The notes beneath the pieces are model-generated. The model was not told where the DNA came from. It did not search any database and worked only from the letters and a program-made list of their open reading frames with translations. Of a stretch of DNA of 64,000 bases, positions 13,203-26,473 are shown one piece after another; position 1 is the stretch's first letter; the number at the start of each line of letters is the position of its first letter. Source of the stretch: Synanceia verrucosa (lineage: Eukaryota; Chordata; Actinopteri; Perciformes; Synanceiidae); contig CM056561.1 of assembly GCA_029721515.1 (NCBI GenBank), positions 10,770,501 through 10,834,500 of the forward strand, read 5' to 3'. Both the position numbers and the translations under genes were made by a program.

Positions 13203-14107
13203 CATTTTAAATCAAACACGCTTCGACATGGTTTTGTTTGTCACAGGAAAAATCTGCACTGTGTTGTAGTGAGTATTTCTTCAGTCAAGGTGATTAGTTA
13301 CAGTCTCCCTCTACTGGCACTGAAGCCTTGCTGCAGAAAGCAGGTTCTATTTAATAACTACTAAAGGTATTATGCCATATCGGAAATATGCTCGTTAATG
13401 TGCACTTATAAGAACTATACACTTAGATACAGAAACACAGGAACACAAGAAGAAGAAAAAACTGCGGGGAAAGATGAATGAATTTTAGAATAACATCTGA
13501 AAAGGGAAAAAAAGGAATAAATGATTACGACAGTGAAAGAGAATGAAAAACAGATCTCGAAATGATGTGCTAACCTACCAAAATGATGTGTACAATGTGT
13601 AAAAGAACATGATATGCACCCTGGCTGTCCTGAGCCTGAGCTAGCAGGACAGCCTATTTGTATTTTTAACCTGTCCAGAGCACAGCTGGTTGAATCCTGT
13701 CATGTCAAGAGTTTCCATGTTCATGATAGATGCCCTGTTCCCCTCTGGCTCCAGGCATGTAGCTGAGGCTCCATAGAATTCCTCCATTTGGTATTCACAA
13801 GTCCTTTTTGACGACATATCCATTTTCCTCCTATCCCCTTCGGTCCCACCATACCTGTCTTTGCAATGATCCATCTATCCCCATTATCCATCCTAATGGA
13901 TGGCAGATTCCTACATCTCCCAAGACAGAGGAAAGGGGAGACCGAGACTGGGATGCAGGCATGCTGGTTACGTTCTGTGCAATTAATGCAACTGTTAATC
14001 TCTATCTTGTGCATAAATTTCTCAAAATATCTTTTATCTATCTATTTCATCTAAATAATGTTGTGTCTTGCCCACACGTGGAGATGAGTAGAGACAACTA
14101 TCAGCGA
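13202..14107. other. gene-free stretch
   Basis: A-rich to mixed unique sequence. Open frames on both strands overlap each other and lack any domain. Confidence 0.55.
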
Positions 14108-14274
14108 AGACCATGTCCACATGGAGACAGGTTTGGAAGTAAACACCATTTTTTTTTTGTCTTATGGTTGTTTCGTCCACATAGAACCAGTGTGTCAGGA
14201 ACCCATATACACTCTTTTTTTTTTGAAACCGCCAGAGTGGATAAGTCCTTAAACGCAGGGCTGTTTCAAGGTAT

Positions 14275-14995
14275 TTGGGGGCCCTAGGCAAAAGGGGGAC
14301 CTGAGGCCCCTGTACCCTGCCTTTCACCCTAAGACAGCATTGGATAGGCTCCAGCCCCCCTGACCCTATGTGATAAGAGGTAGAAAATGGATGGATGGAT
14401 GTTACTAAACATATAACACTGAACAATAACTTGAATGAAAAAGTATATACACAAAATATGTAGTTCAATTGAATATGAAAATAAGACTGTAATATAATAC
14501 AAAATATGCAAATAACATTGACACACAAAATGTTTATAGTGTACACATACATAGAAATAACTTTTCTTTATTAATCAAATATCAGTCAAATAAATATGAA
14601 CATCAATAAGAACATAAGAAAAAGTATGCAACAACGTTTCAATTTGAACTACCAACACATACAGAAAAGTGCACAACATGTAAAAACACATAAAATTAAC
14701 TTCCTTACACGAAGAGACAGTCATGTGCAAAATACAACTGCTGCTGTGGGCCTTGGCTTTTAGCAAATGCAGCCACAAGACCCTGGCTGCTGCTGTCGAA
14801 CTATAAGGGAGGGGCCCCTTCGAGGGGGATTTCGACAATAGTGTCATCGCACTTTTTGGTCATAGACTTTAGGGAGGCGCTGCCGTGCTCACAAAGTTGT
14901 CGTTGCTGTTATTTGAATACATAACCAGTCATTGTCAGGGGGCCCCCTTTCAGCTGGGGGCCCGAGGCATTTTTCTAGTTTGCCTACCCGTTTGT
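14275..14995. mobile_element. GGGGGCCC-ended element nested in the larger transposon
   Basis: The left edge tttgggggccctaggcaaaa and the right edge gggggcccgaggcat followed by gtttgcctac form loosely inverted G/C-rich ends sharing aggcaaa. The interior is AT-rich without a coding frame. Its placement inside 14108-15256 implies it inserted later. Confidence 0.4.
14311..14401 (+). mobile_element. SINE tail fragment (5' truncated)
   Basis: It contains accctgcctttcaccctaag and ataggctccagcccccctga and ends in a ggatggatggat tail. It is the same family as at 785 and 63419, and lies inside the G/C-ended element. Confidence 0.7.
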
Positions 14996-15256
14996 GACAG
15001 GCTTGCCTCAACACACCGTGTTATGTGCACAGCCTGTACAGATCTTTCTTGAATCGCACCTCCTGCGCAAATGCTTACTTGTGTATTTCTTTGTTGTTAC
15101 ACTGATATGCACGCTCTATTTCTTCCTCTCTGTTTTATTGCTGCGTTACAGCGCTACCCACAGGCCAGTTGTATATATTACTGTGTTTTAGCGGTTTCAA
15201 ATTTCCTGAGACAGTTTCAAAATAAAGTCGGCTGTGTTCCCGTGTGGACGTGACCT

Positions 15257-15654
15257 AATGGTGCTAACAGCGCAAACAATGGCAACAGTGCTGACAGAGA
15301 TAACATTGTTGACTTGGAGGACCAGAGAGACTGTTCGACACTTTTGCAACTGTTCAGTTGGTTTATTATCAGCTGTAACTACAGAGTAGCCATGTGCTAG
15401 TAAGTAGGGCACACTGACGCAATGCCAACAAATCAAAGAGATAATCGAGTACAGAGGGAGAGAGACTTTATCATGGATGAGGCACTGCAGACAGAGCTGA
15501 AATCTTACTTTTCTACATCATGCTTTTGCTTGTTGAACAGGTATATTGATTCAGTATTGGCTTTTGGCTCGCAAAGGTTTTATTGCATCTACAGTAACAA
15601 CTCCAGTAATCTTCGAGGTCACTTCAGTGTCTCCACCTCTTTTACTTTTGTTTG

Positions 15655-15693
<39 letters not shown>

Positions 15694-16984
15694 AGTGTGG
15701 TTAAAGGAGCTCAGCCCTGACACAGAGAACAGGTGAGATGCTGCAGCTTGATAATAAACTACACCAACATTTTTAAACATTAATACCACAATTTATGATA
15801 ATTTACCATTGGTACCTATTTAATGCCATGTTTCAGGACCCATCCCTACCTAATAGAGGTCCTGCAGTGTGACACACTCCTGATGACACTTCTTGCTTAT
15901 TAAGGCTTCTACACAAAGGGGGTAGAGGTTTATTTCTCAAAGGTAAGATTTGCACGTAACAACTCATCACTAAAATGACAAGTCAAATTAACTCAGTGGC
16001 TCAATACTGCTCACATCAGACAATCAATAAGTGTCTTTACAGACCAGAAAGAGGAAAGACGTAAGCAAACAAAGGTGCAGGTATAAATACAGCATGTGAA
16101 GGCTTGTTTTCTAAAGAAGCTCCATTCTAATAAGTGATTTGGTCATATCTTTTAACCCAGACACCAGCATCAGCAATAAAGGGAGGGATTTATGATGGAG
16201 AGAAGACAGAGGCATTACAGAGTGTTACAAAAGTGTTGGCGTCTGTTTGAGGGAGGAGCTAATGGCAGTATGAGTGGTAACATCTAGAAGGGTGAGGTGT
16301 GGCTCAGAGGAGGGGAAAGGGAAATAAGGAAGATGGGAAGGAAGAGTGGAAAAACACTTAGAGAGATTAAACACAGTGGGATGAGTGAGGACTGTTTTTA
16401 TGTGCACGCCTCTGCAAATGTGCTAGCGTGTGTGTGTTGGTGGTTGGGTTGGGGGGTGGATCAAGAGACAGGGTATTGGATCAGTTTCAGAACTTGCCTG
16501 GCAATCCATTATGGATTAGTGGTGGGTCGGCCCTGTTTTTATTATGTATGGAATCTATCATTAATGGACATCTAGAGGACTTCATAGGTATTCAATGAGA
16601 AAGACATCACTCCACTGTCAGCACTAACAGTGTTAGCCTCAGTGGCGTTCAGTGTTGTGGAACCAGGAAACGGTGTTATGCTGCTATTATTGGGACAAAG
16701 AGTGATACTGAGTCTGGGTTATTCCATTCATCAAACGGTGACACTTGTGGAAAAACGCACAGATCTACCACAATGGATGAAATTAACAGGAATGAGTATA
16801 TACTGTAATAGCATATAACAGCACCAGATGTGACAGACGTGTGATCGTTGCATTTATATTGATTCCCATCATACACACAATACAAAAGTACAAGGAGAAA
16901 AAAGTTGCTTCAAATTTCCAATGCTGAGCATCAACAAAAAGACAACTGCTGCTTCTGCAGCTGTAGCCAGTATTGAAATAGTTT
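15257..16984. other. gene-free stretch
   Basis: Unique sequence with one GT repeat. Nothing else recognised. Confidence 0.55.
15658..15693. repeat. (GT)n microsatellite
   Basis: Uninterrupted GT repeat. Confidence 0.95.
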
Positions 16985-17466
16985 CTCCAAAAAAGTAACT
17001 GTAACTACTAGTCGGAATACTCTGTAACATCAACTGATATACAATAACTCACTTGCCAGATAAAGTAAACCTCCTTATTTTAATAAAAGGAGGACAAACA
17101 TCAGATCTCTCTTTTCTGTGCTTTAATATTGCAGCCAAGTTGTAGATAGCGTGTCACACAAAAATATACAAGGCTACAGTACAGGTTTACAGTTTACCAT
17201 CATAAAATTTCTCCTCAAAAGACATCTTGACCAGCTCTGCTTTTTCTTCTGAGCTTGAACGCTAAAGTCAAATTCATGACAAATGTTGATCAAACATGCA
17301 GAAAAAGGTCATTACATTTACAAGTATATTTTTTATTAGTTACTTAATGTGATTTTTAACTTAACAATACCAATGCGTTATGTTACTGTGTTACACACAA
17401 ATGTAATCCAAATAAGGTAACTGGTGGTACTTTATAACTGTATGCATTGCCCCAACACTGGCCAGA
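16985..17466. repeat. GTAACT-type element remnant
   Basis: It begins aaaagtaactgtaactacta and ends aaggtaactggtggtac followed by gccccaacactgg, the same type of end as at 7265. No coding sequence. Confidence 0.35.
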
Positions 17467-20400
17467 GCTAGCTTGCAATTTAAGTTATCATTCACTCCAT
17501 GAATTAGTTGAAAGCACAGGCTCTGGGTGACTTGTTAATGTTTCCAGCTAAAAGCTCTTCAGAACCTAATTATCCAAACACAAAAAATAGTGTGACAGTG
17601 GATTTCTACAGTAAGTACATTCATAAATCATTAGTGCAAAAAATGTTCAAAATATGATACTTTATTATATGTTATCTGTTAAAATCTGAATGTGGAAAAA
17701 AAAATAATACCAATGAAAATACCAATTAATACTCTAAAGAGATTTTTTTTCAATAAAAAAATGAGTTTCTCATTTACCATTTCATGAGAGGTAACTCATA
17801 CACATGAAGTGAAATGAAGCACAGTCTACAGTAGGGTCTTTTGTTTTCCTACTTTTCATCATTATCTCCAATAAAGGACTTAAAAAAGGAAAGGAAGACA
17901 ACTCCAAGAGGAGAGTGTGCGTGGGAATGCACATGTGGGTCCTCTGGTGGAGGTCCTTACTAGGCAGTGATGGGAAGAAGAAAATCAAGATGAGTAGTAA
18001 GTTATCGATTGTGGCTCAGCCGAGGCAAGGCTGAAAATTATTAGAAAATACATTCAGGCTGTTTAAAAGAATGAGTTTGGCTAAGGTTTATCATAGCACA
18101 TTGTTACCTTTGAGGCTATTGCACTGTGTGACAAGTTATACAGCAAGGACCTAGAGGTTTTTCAATTATTCCAACCAATTTAGAATAATGTAACTGTGAC
18201 CTGAAGCCGTTTACAATGAAGGCATTATTAAAGGAGAAAGCAAAGACTGAGTGTAGACGGAGGCAAAATGCAGAGCAGGGTGTTTTTTTACCCTTGGATT
18301 GCCCTAATTATACAGAGCATTGATTTTACAATGCATCCATGGATTGATTAGAAGAGCCCTGCACCTCCCCTAAGGAAAGAGGGCCTCGCTCTCTGGTCTC
18401 CTGCTCACTGTTCTGCTCTTAACTTGTCCTTTGGTCCCTTCTGCTTTGATTGCACCTGCTTTTTTTACTTCCTATATTTTCCTTACGTATTATTGTATTG
18501 TATTTCTTTGTATTCTTTTTTCCTTTCCTTGCCATGCTCCTTCTCTAGTCTGATATTTCCTGATTGCACAATTACATCTGTAATGAAAACATTGACATAT
18601 GTACTGTTTATGTGAATTTTCAAGCTTGATTTATAGTTAACACGGGGGGTGAACAGCAGTCCTGTCATTTCAGTGGATTTCTCTCAGTGATAGAACTGTA
18701 TGCCATTTTAACTAAGTGAGAATTTTCAGTTGGGAATTTAAGGAACGGGACACCACCCTTTGATTTCCAACTTGGAAAGTCCTTAACCAGCCTCAACCTA
18801 AACCAACCCCAACCTCAAAATTCAAAATGGCTGTACCATGCATTACCATTTAAACAACTGCAGTAATATACAGTTTACAGCAATCATGTCTCATTTTTGT
18901 CTCATTACACAGAAATAGTATTGTCCCACTTACTACAGCTATTTCTGGATGGTGTTTGTATGCACAAGAATCCATAATGCTTTGTTATCAACTGGTATTG
19001 CTGACAATAACTGTCCCGGCCAAAACCTAATTCATTTTCCAACTTGCTTGAAATGCAGTCAACTCGGGTGTGACGTCATCAGTTCCAGTGTCTGATTTCC
19101 GAGGTAAATAACATGTAAGTCAACAACATAATTTAACAAGTACGTCAAACATCTTCCTCATTATTTGGCTCTTGAGATGACATTGTCATGCCTCAGGTCT
19201 GTTGGTCTGTCGGCTCATCACTTCGTTCCAGACTTTTCGTCCAGATGTCTCACATGTGGTGTCCAAACTGGCAACATTTACACTGCAGCCATTTGACTTG
19301 ATTTCAAATGTAATTTATATTTTTTTAGATACTTATTTATGATAAGCCTCAATTAATTTATGTATTTTTATGTATGTATTTATTTATGGATCCTTTGAAG
19401 TCTTGGCATGTTTTCCCCAATATGAGTCCTGCAAATATTTTAGAATAAAAAATAAAATGTGTCAACGATATCAATTTCTGATCAAAATATCATTTTATTT
19501 TTGTCTGTGACAGCATAGTGTATTTTCATTCTTCTTACATGGTTTTCCTCAGTTATGCCGTGTTCTCATTCACCTTTTACTCCTATACAAAGCCTTCTCT
19601 TGTCTTCTCTGTCCCATACTCTTCCTCCTCTCCCAACTGTATGTGCAATAATGTGTTCCTGTCAGATACTAGGGAAGGACTGAGGAGAAGCCAATATATA
19701 ACGAAAGACAGAAATGCAGCGATGATGATGTTTATCTTATAATGAAGAGATGACTATAGAGGTACACAGTCAGATTGGAAGAATCAATTGCTGTGGGCAA
19801 CAGGGCAAAATGGGGAAAAAATGTAGTGCAGGAATGGAGAGAGACGAGCGTGTTTAAAAATCAATTACACAGTAAATATGACACGAGTCAGCAACGATGC
19901 CCTCGGGGGAACCTAGGAAATATGTTCCTGCCTGCATGTCAGTAAATCTGCTCTCCCTACAAATGAATTACTAATTTTATGTACAGGAGTGGGAAAACAA
20001 AACCCACCCTGTGTATGCGTGTGTGCTGCTTATGTACACAAGATATAATTCCCATGGGAGAGTATTATTAATTGATGGAGCAGAGTGAAGGAGAGGTTTT
20101 TTTTTCTGCTGAGAGAGAGTAGGAAGGAGCAGATTGAAGACCCAGTGTTACCTCTGATCTTTGGGAGTGTCAGCAGTCGGCGAGCCAAAGGAAAATACTA
20201 CAGCCGCTGCTGCTTTGAACCAGGTTCAAAGATTGACTTGAAGAGGCCGGGAGAAATAGATGAGAGGACAAGGAGGAAAGAGAGAGTGAGAGAGATGAGG
20301 GGAAGACCAGGAGTAACTGTCCATAGGGAGACAGTGGGTGGCATGATATGGAAACAGGGGGCGTGATGGTAGATGAGATTAAAAACAAGACAATGGGATG

Positions 20401-21159
20401 AGAAGATGGATTTTAAGACTGTGCACAGAAATGCCAGTAAACACTTAGGAAGCACTGGGCCATGAAAATTAAGTAAAGAAAAAGGCCTACTGTATGCTTA
20501 TTGACACTTTTTATATATTATAATAGAGTGTCAATTCATGAGGGGGCCCATGCTTGGTTGGTTTGGTTGTAATGTTTGTAGTATATCTAACATCCAGGAG
20601 CAAAAATGAACTTGAGATGCTTGACTCAGTCCTGAAACTCTGCTCCCACTGCTTGTTTATTTATGTTGAAATGTCACATGTCCAAATTGACAGTGCGCAT
20701 CCTTGGGTCCCCAGTTCGGCTGTGCAACACCTCTGAAAAGAATTGCACATAATTTTTATATGACATGTAATCAATTTATATTGAATTGTAATCATGACCC
20801 AGTACAGGTGATGTAGCATAAAGTGCAACAAGTCTGCGTAAGGATGGATGGACGGCCAAAAATAACAGGCTTTCATTTGGAAGGCCGCTGTTTGTGCCCT
20901 GTAAGAATCCATAAGTCAGCATTAAATGGACAGTGTTATTTACTCCTACTTGTATCTGCACATTCCTGTCATCATTTAGAAGATAACATATTCTGATGGT
21001 AAATTAACACAGAAAAAAATGGACCCAAAAAATAAATTTTTCTGTAATTTCCAGTTCTGAGTCTGGTTCCAGATGATGTCATGATGTCAAGATGGCTGAT
21101 CATATACCCAGATATTTAGACTTCACTTTGGAGCCACATAGCCAATGAAGCTGTTTCTT
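17467..21159. other. gene-free stretch
   Basis: AT-rich, with a purine-rich block (20080-20345) that creates charged open frames without domains, and a possible MITE at 18720. Confidence 0.5.
18720..19115. repeat. possible MITE with TTCCAACTTGG-type ends
   Basis: cagttgggaatttaagga and ttccaacttggaaagtcc on the left, and ttttccaacttgcttgaaat and tctgatttccgagg on the right, suggest degenerate inverted ends. A weaker relative lies near 60705-60760. Low support. Confidence 0.2.
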
Positions 21160-21756
21160 TCACCGCTTTTACACTGAAATTAGCAGGTCAACGCAGGATT
21201 TTCTAACCCGGGCGACCCATCTTGGCTCAGCAATAGGGCACTTTCACACGGCCAGCTTCTGAGGCTCTGACCTCCCGCTGTGAGAGCTGCGTGCCTGTAC
21301 GTCATCATGTTGACAACGTCATCACTACAGATTTAAGTGTACCAGGACACAGCATGACCATTAGCGAGTTACATGTTAATGTTGTTGTTTTGTGTACAAA
21401 CCCAATGCAGTACTAATACTAATACCAGTACTGATGCATGCTGCCATGATCAATAAAAAAGGTGTGCCGGTAAACACGGTCGTGCAGATCATTTTCCCTG
21501 ATCGGTGGGATTTTCTGAGGACTAAATCACGCATGTGCTCCCATTAAAGATGATGTTGCTACACATTTGATTTGTTTGACTGAATAAAACCTTTGTCCTT
21601 CAGAGATCGGTCTCTGGAGATCAACAGGAAGACTGATCTTATGAGTGAGCAGCTCTGCAGCCCAGGAGCTTCACACTGACAGCCTGACAGGCTGCTCATT
21701 GACTAAAGCAGAATGCAGCAGGCATCAACAAGTAAATGCAGTGTGAAAGGGGCTTT
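21160..21756 (-). mobile_element. MITE family copy A, most complete
   Basis: The inverted ends are gcttttacactgaaatt on the left and, as reverse complement of the right, gcccctttcacactgcattt. The interior blocks (tgtgccggtaaacac, gggattttctgagg, ctacacatttgatttgtttg, agatcaacaggaagactgat) recur in the copies near 23990-24370 and 58595-58990 in the opposite orientation. No open frame. Confidence 0.55.
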
Positions 21757-22174
21757 TGTGTTGTTTATACTTTTGTCATTGTCAACAAAACCACTGAAAT
21801 TTTGCAACTCAGCCGCAAGACCATTTGCTCCTACTAAAGAAATGCATCTTTAAAAACAAGTCACAAAGAAAGTTAAAGAAAGATTTTTTTTCATTTTTTC
21901 CTTTTTTTCATTAATACACAATGTTGGATGATTTGCATCACAATGCAAAAGGGAAGCATGAATTTATGAAAATACCCACAAGTGACTTTGAGTCTGAGAC
22001 TGTGGTCAACGGACTGTAAGTTGCACTATATGGTCAATTTAAAGCTATATATCCAGCACATCATTAGTGCCATCACTGCATCTCCTTACATTAATATGCA
22101 AGGACCATTTGCTCCTGAAGAAACTATAAAATACAAAGTGACACAGCCGCAGAACCACACAAACACACTGTCAT

Positions 22175-22188
22175 TCTCTCCCTCTCTC

Positions 22189-22232
<44 letters not shown>

Positions 22233-22238
22233 TCTCTC
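22175..22238. repeat. (TC)n microsatellite
   Basis: CT-rich run with CCC interruptions. Confidence 0.95.
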
Positions 22239-22249
22239 ATTTTCACCAG

Positions 22250-22460
22250 CTCCGCATTTCCTCTATAGTCTTCATTTGGGCGGTTGGGTTGGCTTGGCAG
22301 GGCAGCAGTATTGGGTCCGGCCCTAATGAAGAGCATTGATCCTTGTTGGGTTATGAGAAGGCTTTAGTGGCTGTGTTGAGATGTTAATAAGCCTGGCCTT
22401 ATTACGGAGGAGCTTTAATTAGCCTGTTGGAAATGTGCTTACGGGGCGCACTGTCACTCT
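22250..22460. promoter_or_regulatory. candidate regulatory block
   Basis: This is unique sequence beside a TC repeat, dense in TAAT-type cores and SOX-like steps (cctaatgaagagcattgatc, gagctttaattagcctg). Its complexity and composition differ from the surrounding AT-rich DNA. Conservation was not testable. Confidence 0.2.
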
Positions 22461-23082
22461 GTTGTGGCACACATTACTGAACACGTATACTCATGCACAC
22501 ATACAGGAGAGGTCGAACACAAGCCAACGTGTGCAAGGGCACGCTTTCACACGTATACAGTACAGTCATTCATTTCATGGACCACTGAGATGGTGATCAA
22601 AACAACAGTCTCCATTTATTCAATTAATAGTTTCATTAGTGAGTCAGTGTGAATTTAGTTACTCATGCCACCCACACACTGCTCATCTTCATTTACAGTG
22701 CAGTATGTACTGTTCTTTTACTCACTGTTTCCATCCTCTTCAATGATTCAGTCATCATCCTCAATGTCTATCACTGGCTCTGCTCATCCACAGTAACCAG
22801 AGTACCATTACAGTCACAGCAAATCTAGCAGATGTGCATCTTGGTTACGTGGTATATTGTTTGAAGGAACCATGGTGATAACCACCACTTTCACTTTGGG
22901 GACATTACGTGACCAGGCACTAGCAATAACACTTGAAATGGACAGTCACAGGTTTGCCAATGCACATTCATTTTTGTTTTTTCCTTTTCCCGTCATGGTC
23001 AGTGTACACACAGTACAAGCATCATCATCCAGCTGAGAAGCAAATACTGTAATATGATGTTGTATTAGGGTCAAGTTAAGAA

Positions 23083-23515
23083 AAAAAAATCACAGACTTT
23101 GAGAATAAAGTAATTATTTACGAGAATAAAGTCATTATTTACAAGAAAAAAATAACAGACTTGGAGAATAAAGTCCTTATTTACAAGAATAAAGTCGTAA
23201 ATTTACTGCGATGAGGTGGCAACTTGTGCAGGGTGTACCCCGCCTTCTGCCCTAAGACAGCTGGGATAGGCTCCAGCCCCCCCACGACCCTATGAGGATA
23301 AATGGTAGATAATGGATGGATGGATGGATGGAAGTCGTAAATTTATGACATTGAAGACATTATTTACAAGAAAAAAAAAAGTAATGATTTCCGAGAATAA
23401 AGTTGTAAAATTACGAGATTAAAGTCATGATTTACAAGAATAAAGTAATTATTGACAAGATTAAAGTCCTTATTTATGAGAATAAAGTCATCATTTAGGC
23501 TACAAGAAAAAAAAA
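23083..23515. repeat. degenerate tandem array of a GAATAAAGTC-type unit
   Basis: The unit is roughly gagaataaagtcattattta, about 20-23 bp, with variants (aagtcgtaaattta, aagtccttattta, poly-A inserts). About fifteen units are seen, split by a SINE insertion at 23206-23331. Confidence 0.85.
23206..23331 (+). mobile_element. 5'-truncated SINE inserted in the tandem array
   Basis: The body reads cagggtgtaccccgcc then cagctgggataggctcc and ends in ggatggatggatgg. It is flanked by aagtcgtaaattta at 23192-23205 and 23332-23345, a 14-bp target duplication. The array unit resembles this sequence, so part of the match could be pre-existing. Confidence 0.75.
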
Positions 23516-23934
23516 GTCATCTGAGGCTGACTATGAACTAAACAGAAAATCACTCAAATGAGGAAACGGGTTAATAACTCAATAAAGGAGACAAACTTGA
23601 GGCACTCACAAAAGGTGAGGAGAAATAACAAAACTAGCAAGCAAAAGTCTACTACTCTACGCTCTAAAAACAAACCTGACAAACACAGCGGCATAGGAAA
23701 GACTCACACAAACAATAACTGACATAGACTTGACTTTATTGATGCTGGTATGGAGCTGCAGGTTGACTCAACACATGGAACGACAAACTGGCACAGAACT
23801 AGGGATGACGGACTATTTATACCTGAGGTGAGGGGACACTGGACAACCGGAAACATTCAGGGGCAGGGCATACAATCACCAAAGCGGAAGGGCAGGAAGT
23901 GAAAAGATCAACTGGGATTACAGCGTTTCGACAA

Positions 23935-24370
23935 GCGTGCAATGTCAACGGCATCCCGCGTCAATCCCCTAAATTACCCAGCAACGTTCAGAATTGGTCA
24001 GCCTGTTTTGTTGTGGTCAACTCCCATAAGATCAGTTTTCCTGTTGATCTCCCAGACACCAATATCTGAAGGGATTTTTTTTTCACCCAAACAAATCAAA
24101 TGTGTAGTGACACAATCTTTAATGGAAGCACATACATGAATTAGCTCTATGTCATTCTTGGGAAATCCACGCATTCGTGACAGTGTTTATATACAGCTTG
24201 TATGGTGATCCGGCACACCTTTTTTATCAATCGTTGCAGCACACTGGCAAGATCGAGAGGTTCACGAGCTGCTCAGTTTTACTTGCCACGCTAACAGTGT
24301 AACCCTGATGGCAGACTTGATGTCGATCTCTTCGCCAGTTCTTAACTACCAGTGTAAAGATATTCATGGT
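23935..24370 (+). mobile_element. MITE family copy B
   Basis: It shares gatcagttttcctgttgatc, caaatcaaatgtgtagtgac, acaatctttaatgg, atccggcacacc and acgagctgctcag with copies A and C. It is diverged at the right end (ccagtgtaaag). Confidence 0.5.
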
Positions 24371-25756
24371 CGCAACTGGTTTCTCCTTTCACACTGTCAT
24401 GACATGACTCGTCTTTGTGCTGTCATGTCTCAACAACTGTTTTGATGAATTTAAAACATTAAACACAGTGTTCAATTGCTTTTCAGTGGAGATGATGGTT
24501 GTCTAGTACAATTAAAAAAATCTGGGCCAGCATGAATTCATATTGCCAAAGAGTGCAACAGTTGAACCATTTCAATACGGTTCTTAGGTTTTATTTGCAC
24601 AGCAGCAGCCCACAGCAGTGTAGCTATCTCATCAGATAAAATCTGAATAATTCCCAACAGAGATCAATGAGTTGAGGCCTTTGTGCTGAAACACACAACT
24701 CTATACAGTCTCAACACACTGACTGACTGTAGGTATCAGTCTGATTGGAAAACAGAATAAATAGTTAGGACAGAAAAGAAAAAAAAAACACTTGTTTGGT
24801 TCTGTGCATGTGTTGTGAGTATGCAGTGTATGGTCCGACCTCTATGCCTTTTCCATCAGGATGGAAGACAAAGGGTTGTTCTCTGCTGCTGCCTGCTCAC
24901 TGGGGACGCTTTGTAAAATACAGAGCAGCGGTCTGTTCATCAATGTCACTGACTGAGGCTATCATGAGTCCAAGTCCTGCTCATGAATGGTCATGGGCTG
25001 TTGACCCACCACTAGGGCATGACAAGCCTGGGTTAGGGCAGAGGGGTAGTGGGTTCTCTGTCATATCAAGCTGTCTGTGATAACTAAGCTCAGTGATGGG
25101 TTGTAATGCATTATGGCCCTGTACTGTAAAAAAGAGTCTTCACATATGTGTTTGATCGGAATGATTCTGTTCATCAAATTATCAGATGTGATGGTACAAT
25201 GGAACTATACTGTACATAAATGTATCATACTGCCTCCTTCATTTAAAGCTATAGTCTGTCATTCTGTTCAGAAACTCTTATAAACTGGGTGAAATGGCCC
25301 TTCCATCCTGAGAGCAGTCAATAATCATGTATACAGAAAAAGGAATGAAAAGAATCAGAGCTTTGTGGCAGCTGCAGGACTGTAAAAACTCTGACCAATC
25401 CCTGCCATTCAGTCCAAATGGAAAGAACCAATCACATGCCTTCATGTCTCACCCTGCTCATGTCCCCCCTCTGTCCCTCCCCCCTCCCCACTGTTGCCAG
25501 AAATATCCAGCATGCTCCTCTGCAGAAATACAAAGATAGCAGGAGAATACATTCTGTAGGGAACAATGGCAGAGAAAATTAAGCCAAAAATACCACTTTC
25601 AGCATCACTTCTGACGCCTCACCCTGCTAAACAGGCAAAGAGAAGAAAGATGGAGGCAGGGAGGAGGGAGTGGAGCTTAGAGGAGGCTGAGAGGAGGTGC
25701 CAGTTTCAAATCTTGCTGGCTCTCTTGCTAGCTCTCTAGCATAACAGACTATAGCT
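24371..25756. other. gene-free stretch
   Basis: Unique mixed sequence, pyrimidine-rich at 25450-25500. No gene signal. Confidence 0.5.
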
Positions 25757-26473
25757 TTAACCCTTTGGGTCCTGAGCCTATTTTGGCTGTTTTTTAATAC
25801 TTTTGATTTTGTTTCCATATACCACATAAAAATGTTTAACATGCCCATGCTTGGTATCTTTTTTTTCAGCACAACTTCATCTATATGAAGAGATTATTAT
25901 ATTATTATTTCACTATAACCTACTTCATTGACACATTGGGCCAAAATATAATCAAATTTGAATTGAATAAAAAAAATTTATTTATTACAATAAAAACCAT
26001 GAACATGCTCAATCAACTGTTTTGGAACTTGAAAAACTAAATATAGGTTGCTAATATGAATATGTAAATGTAAAATTGAAAGAAAAGTAAAACTATATAC
26101 AAATATTTACAATAAACAATCTGCACGCATTTTTACACAAACTCTACATGGCTCACTGTGATGACCCAAATGCTTTATCCCTCAGCACTACAAAGCTCTT
26201 GTCTTTCAGATTTAATTCAATTTTACAGCTCAGGACTTCATTATTTTGGTTCAGTCTCAACCAAAATAAAACACATTCACTTGTCTCATAATCAATCCAA
26301 ACATCCTCTTTGACACCAGTAGCATGTACCATTTATCTTTAGAAAACTGATATCATCCCTCCCTATGAGTAGAGTAGAGTTATTGCTGCATGGGCACTAT
26401 TTCAAAAGTGGCAAAAAGGTGAACCATATTTTTCTCCAAGTCAATTAGTACAGACCTTTTCTTTTTCATTTAA
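25757..26473. mobile_element. possible piggyBac-derived remnant
   Basis: It starts at ttaaccctttgggtcctgag, resembling the TTAA-CTCTTTGAGT end of the element at 63080. A second TTAA-CCCCTGGAC occurs at 26470, but in direct rather than inverted orientation. The interior is AT-rich and noncoding. Confidence 0.25.

Larger units (their letters stand above)
14108..15256. mobile_element. non-autonomous DNA transposon with degenerate inverted ends
   Basis: The left end reads gaccatgtccacatggagac. The reverse complement of the right end reads aggtcacgtccacacggg. Further in, ttttgaaaccgccagag (about 14220) pairs with tagcggtttcaaa (about 15189), so the inverted ends extend inwards. No transposase remains. 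A second element and a SINE piece sit inside it. Confidence 0.5.

Noticed and set aside
20085..20455. Charged plus-strand and Ser/Leu-rich minus-strand open frames
   Set aside because: They arise from a purine-rich tract. Neither strand shows coding character.
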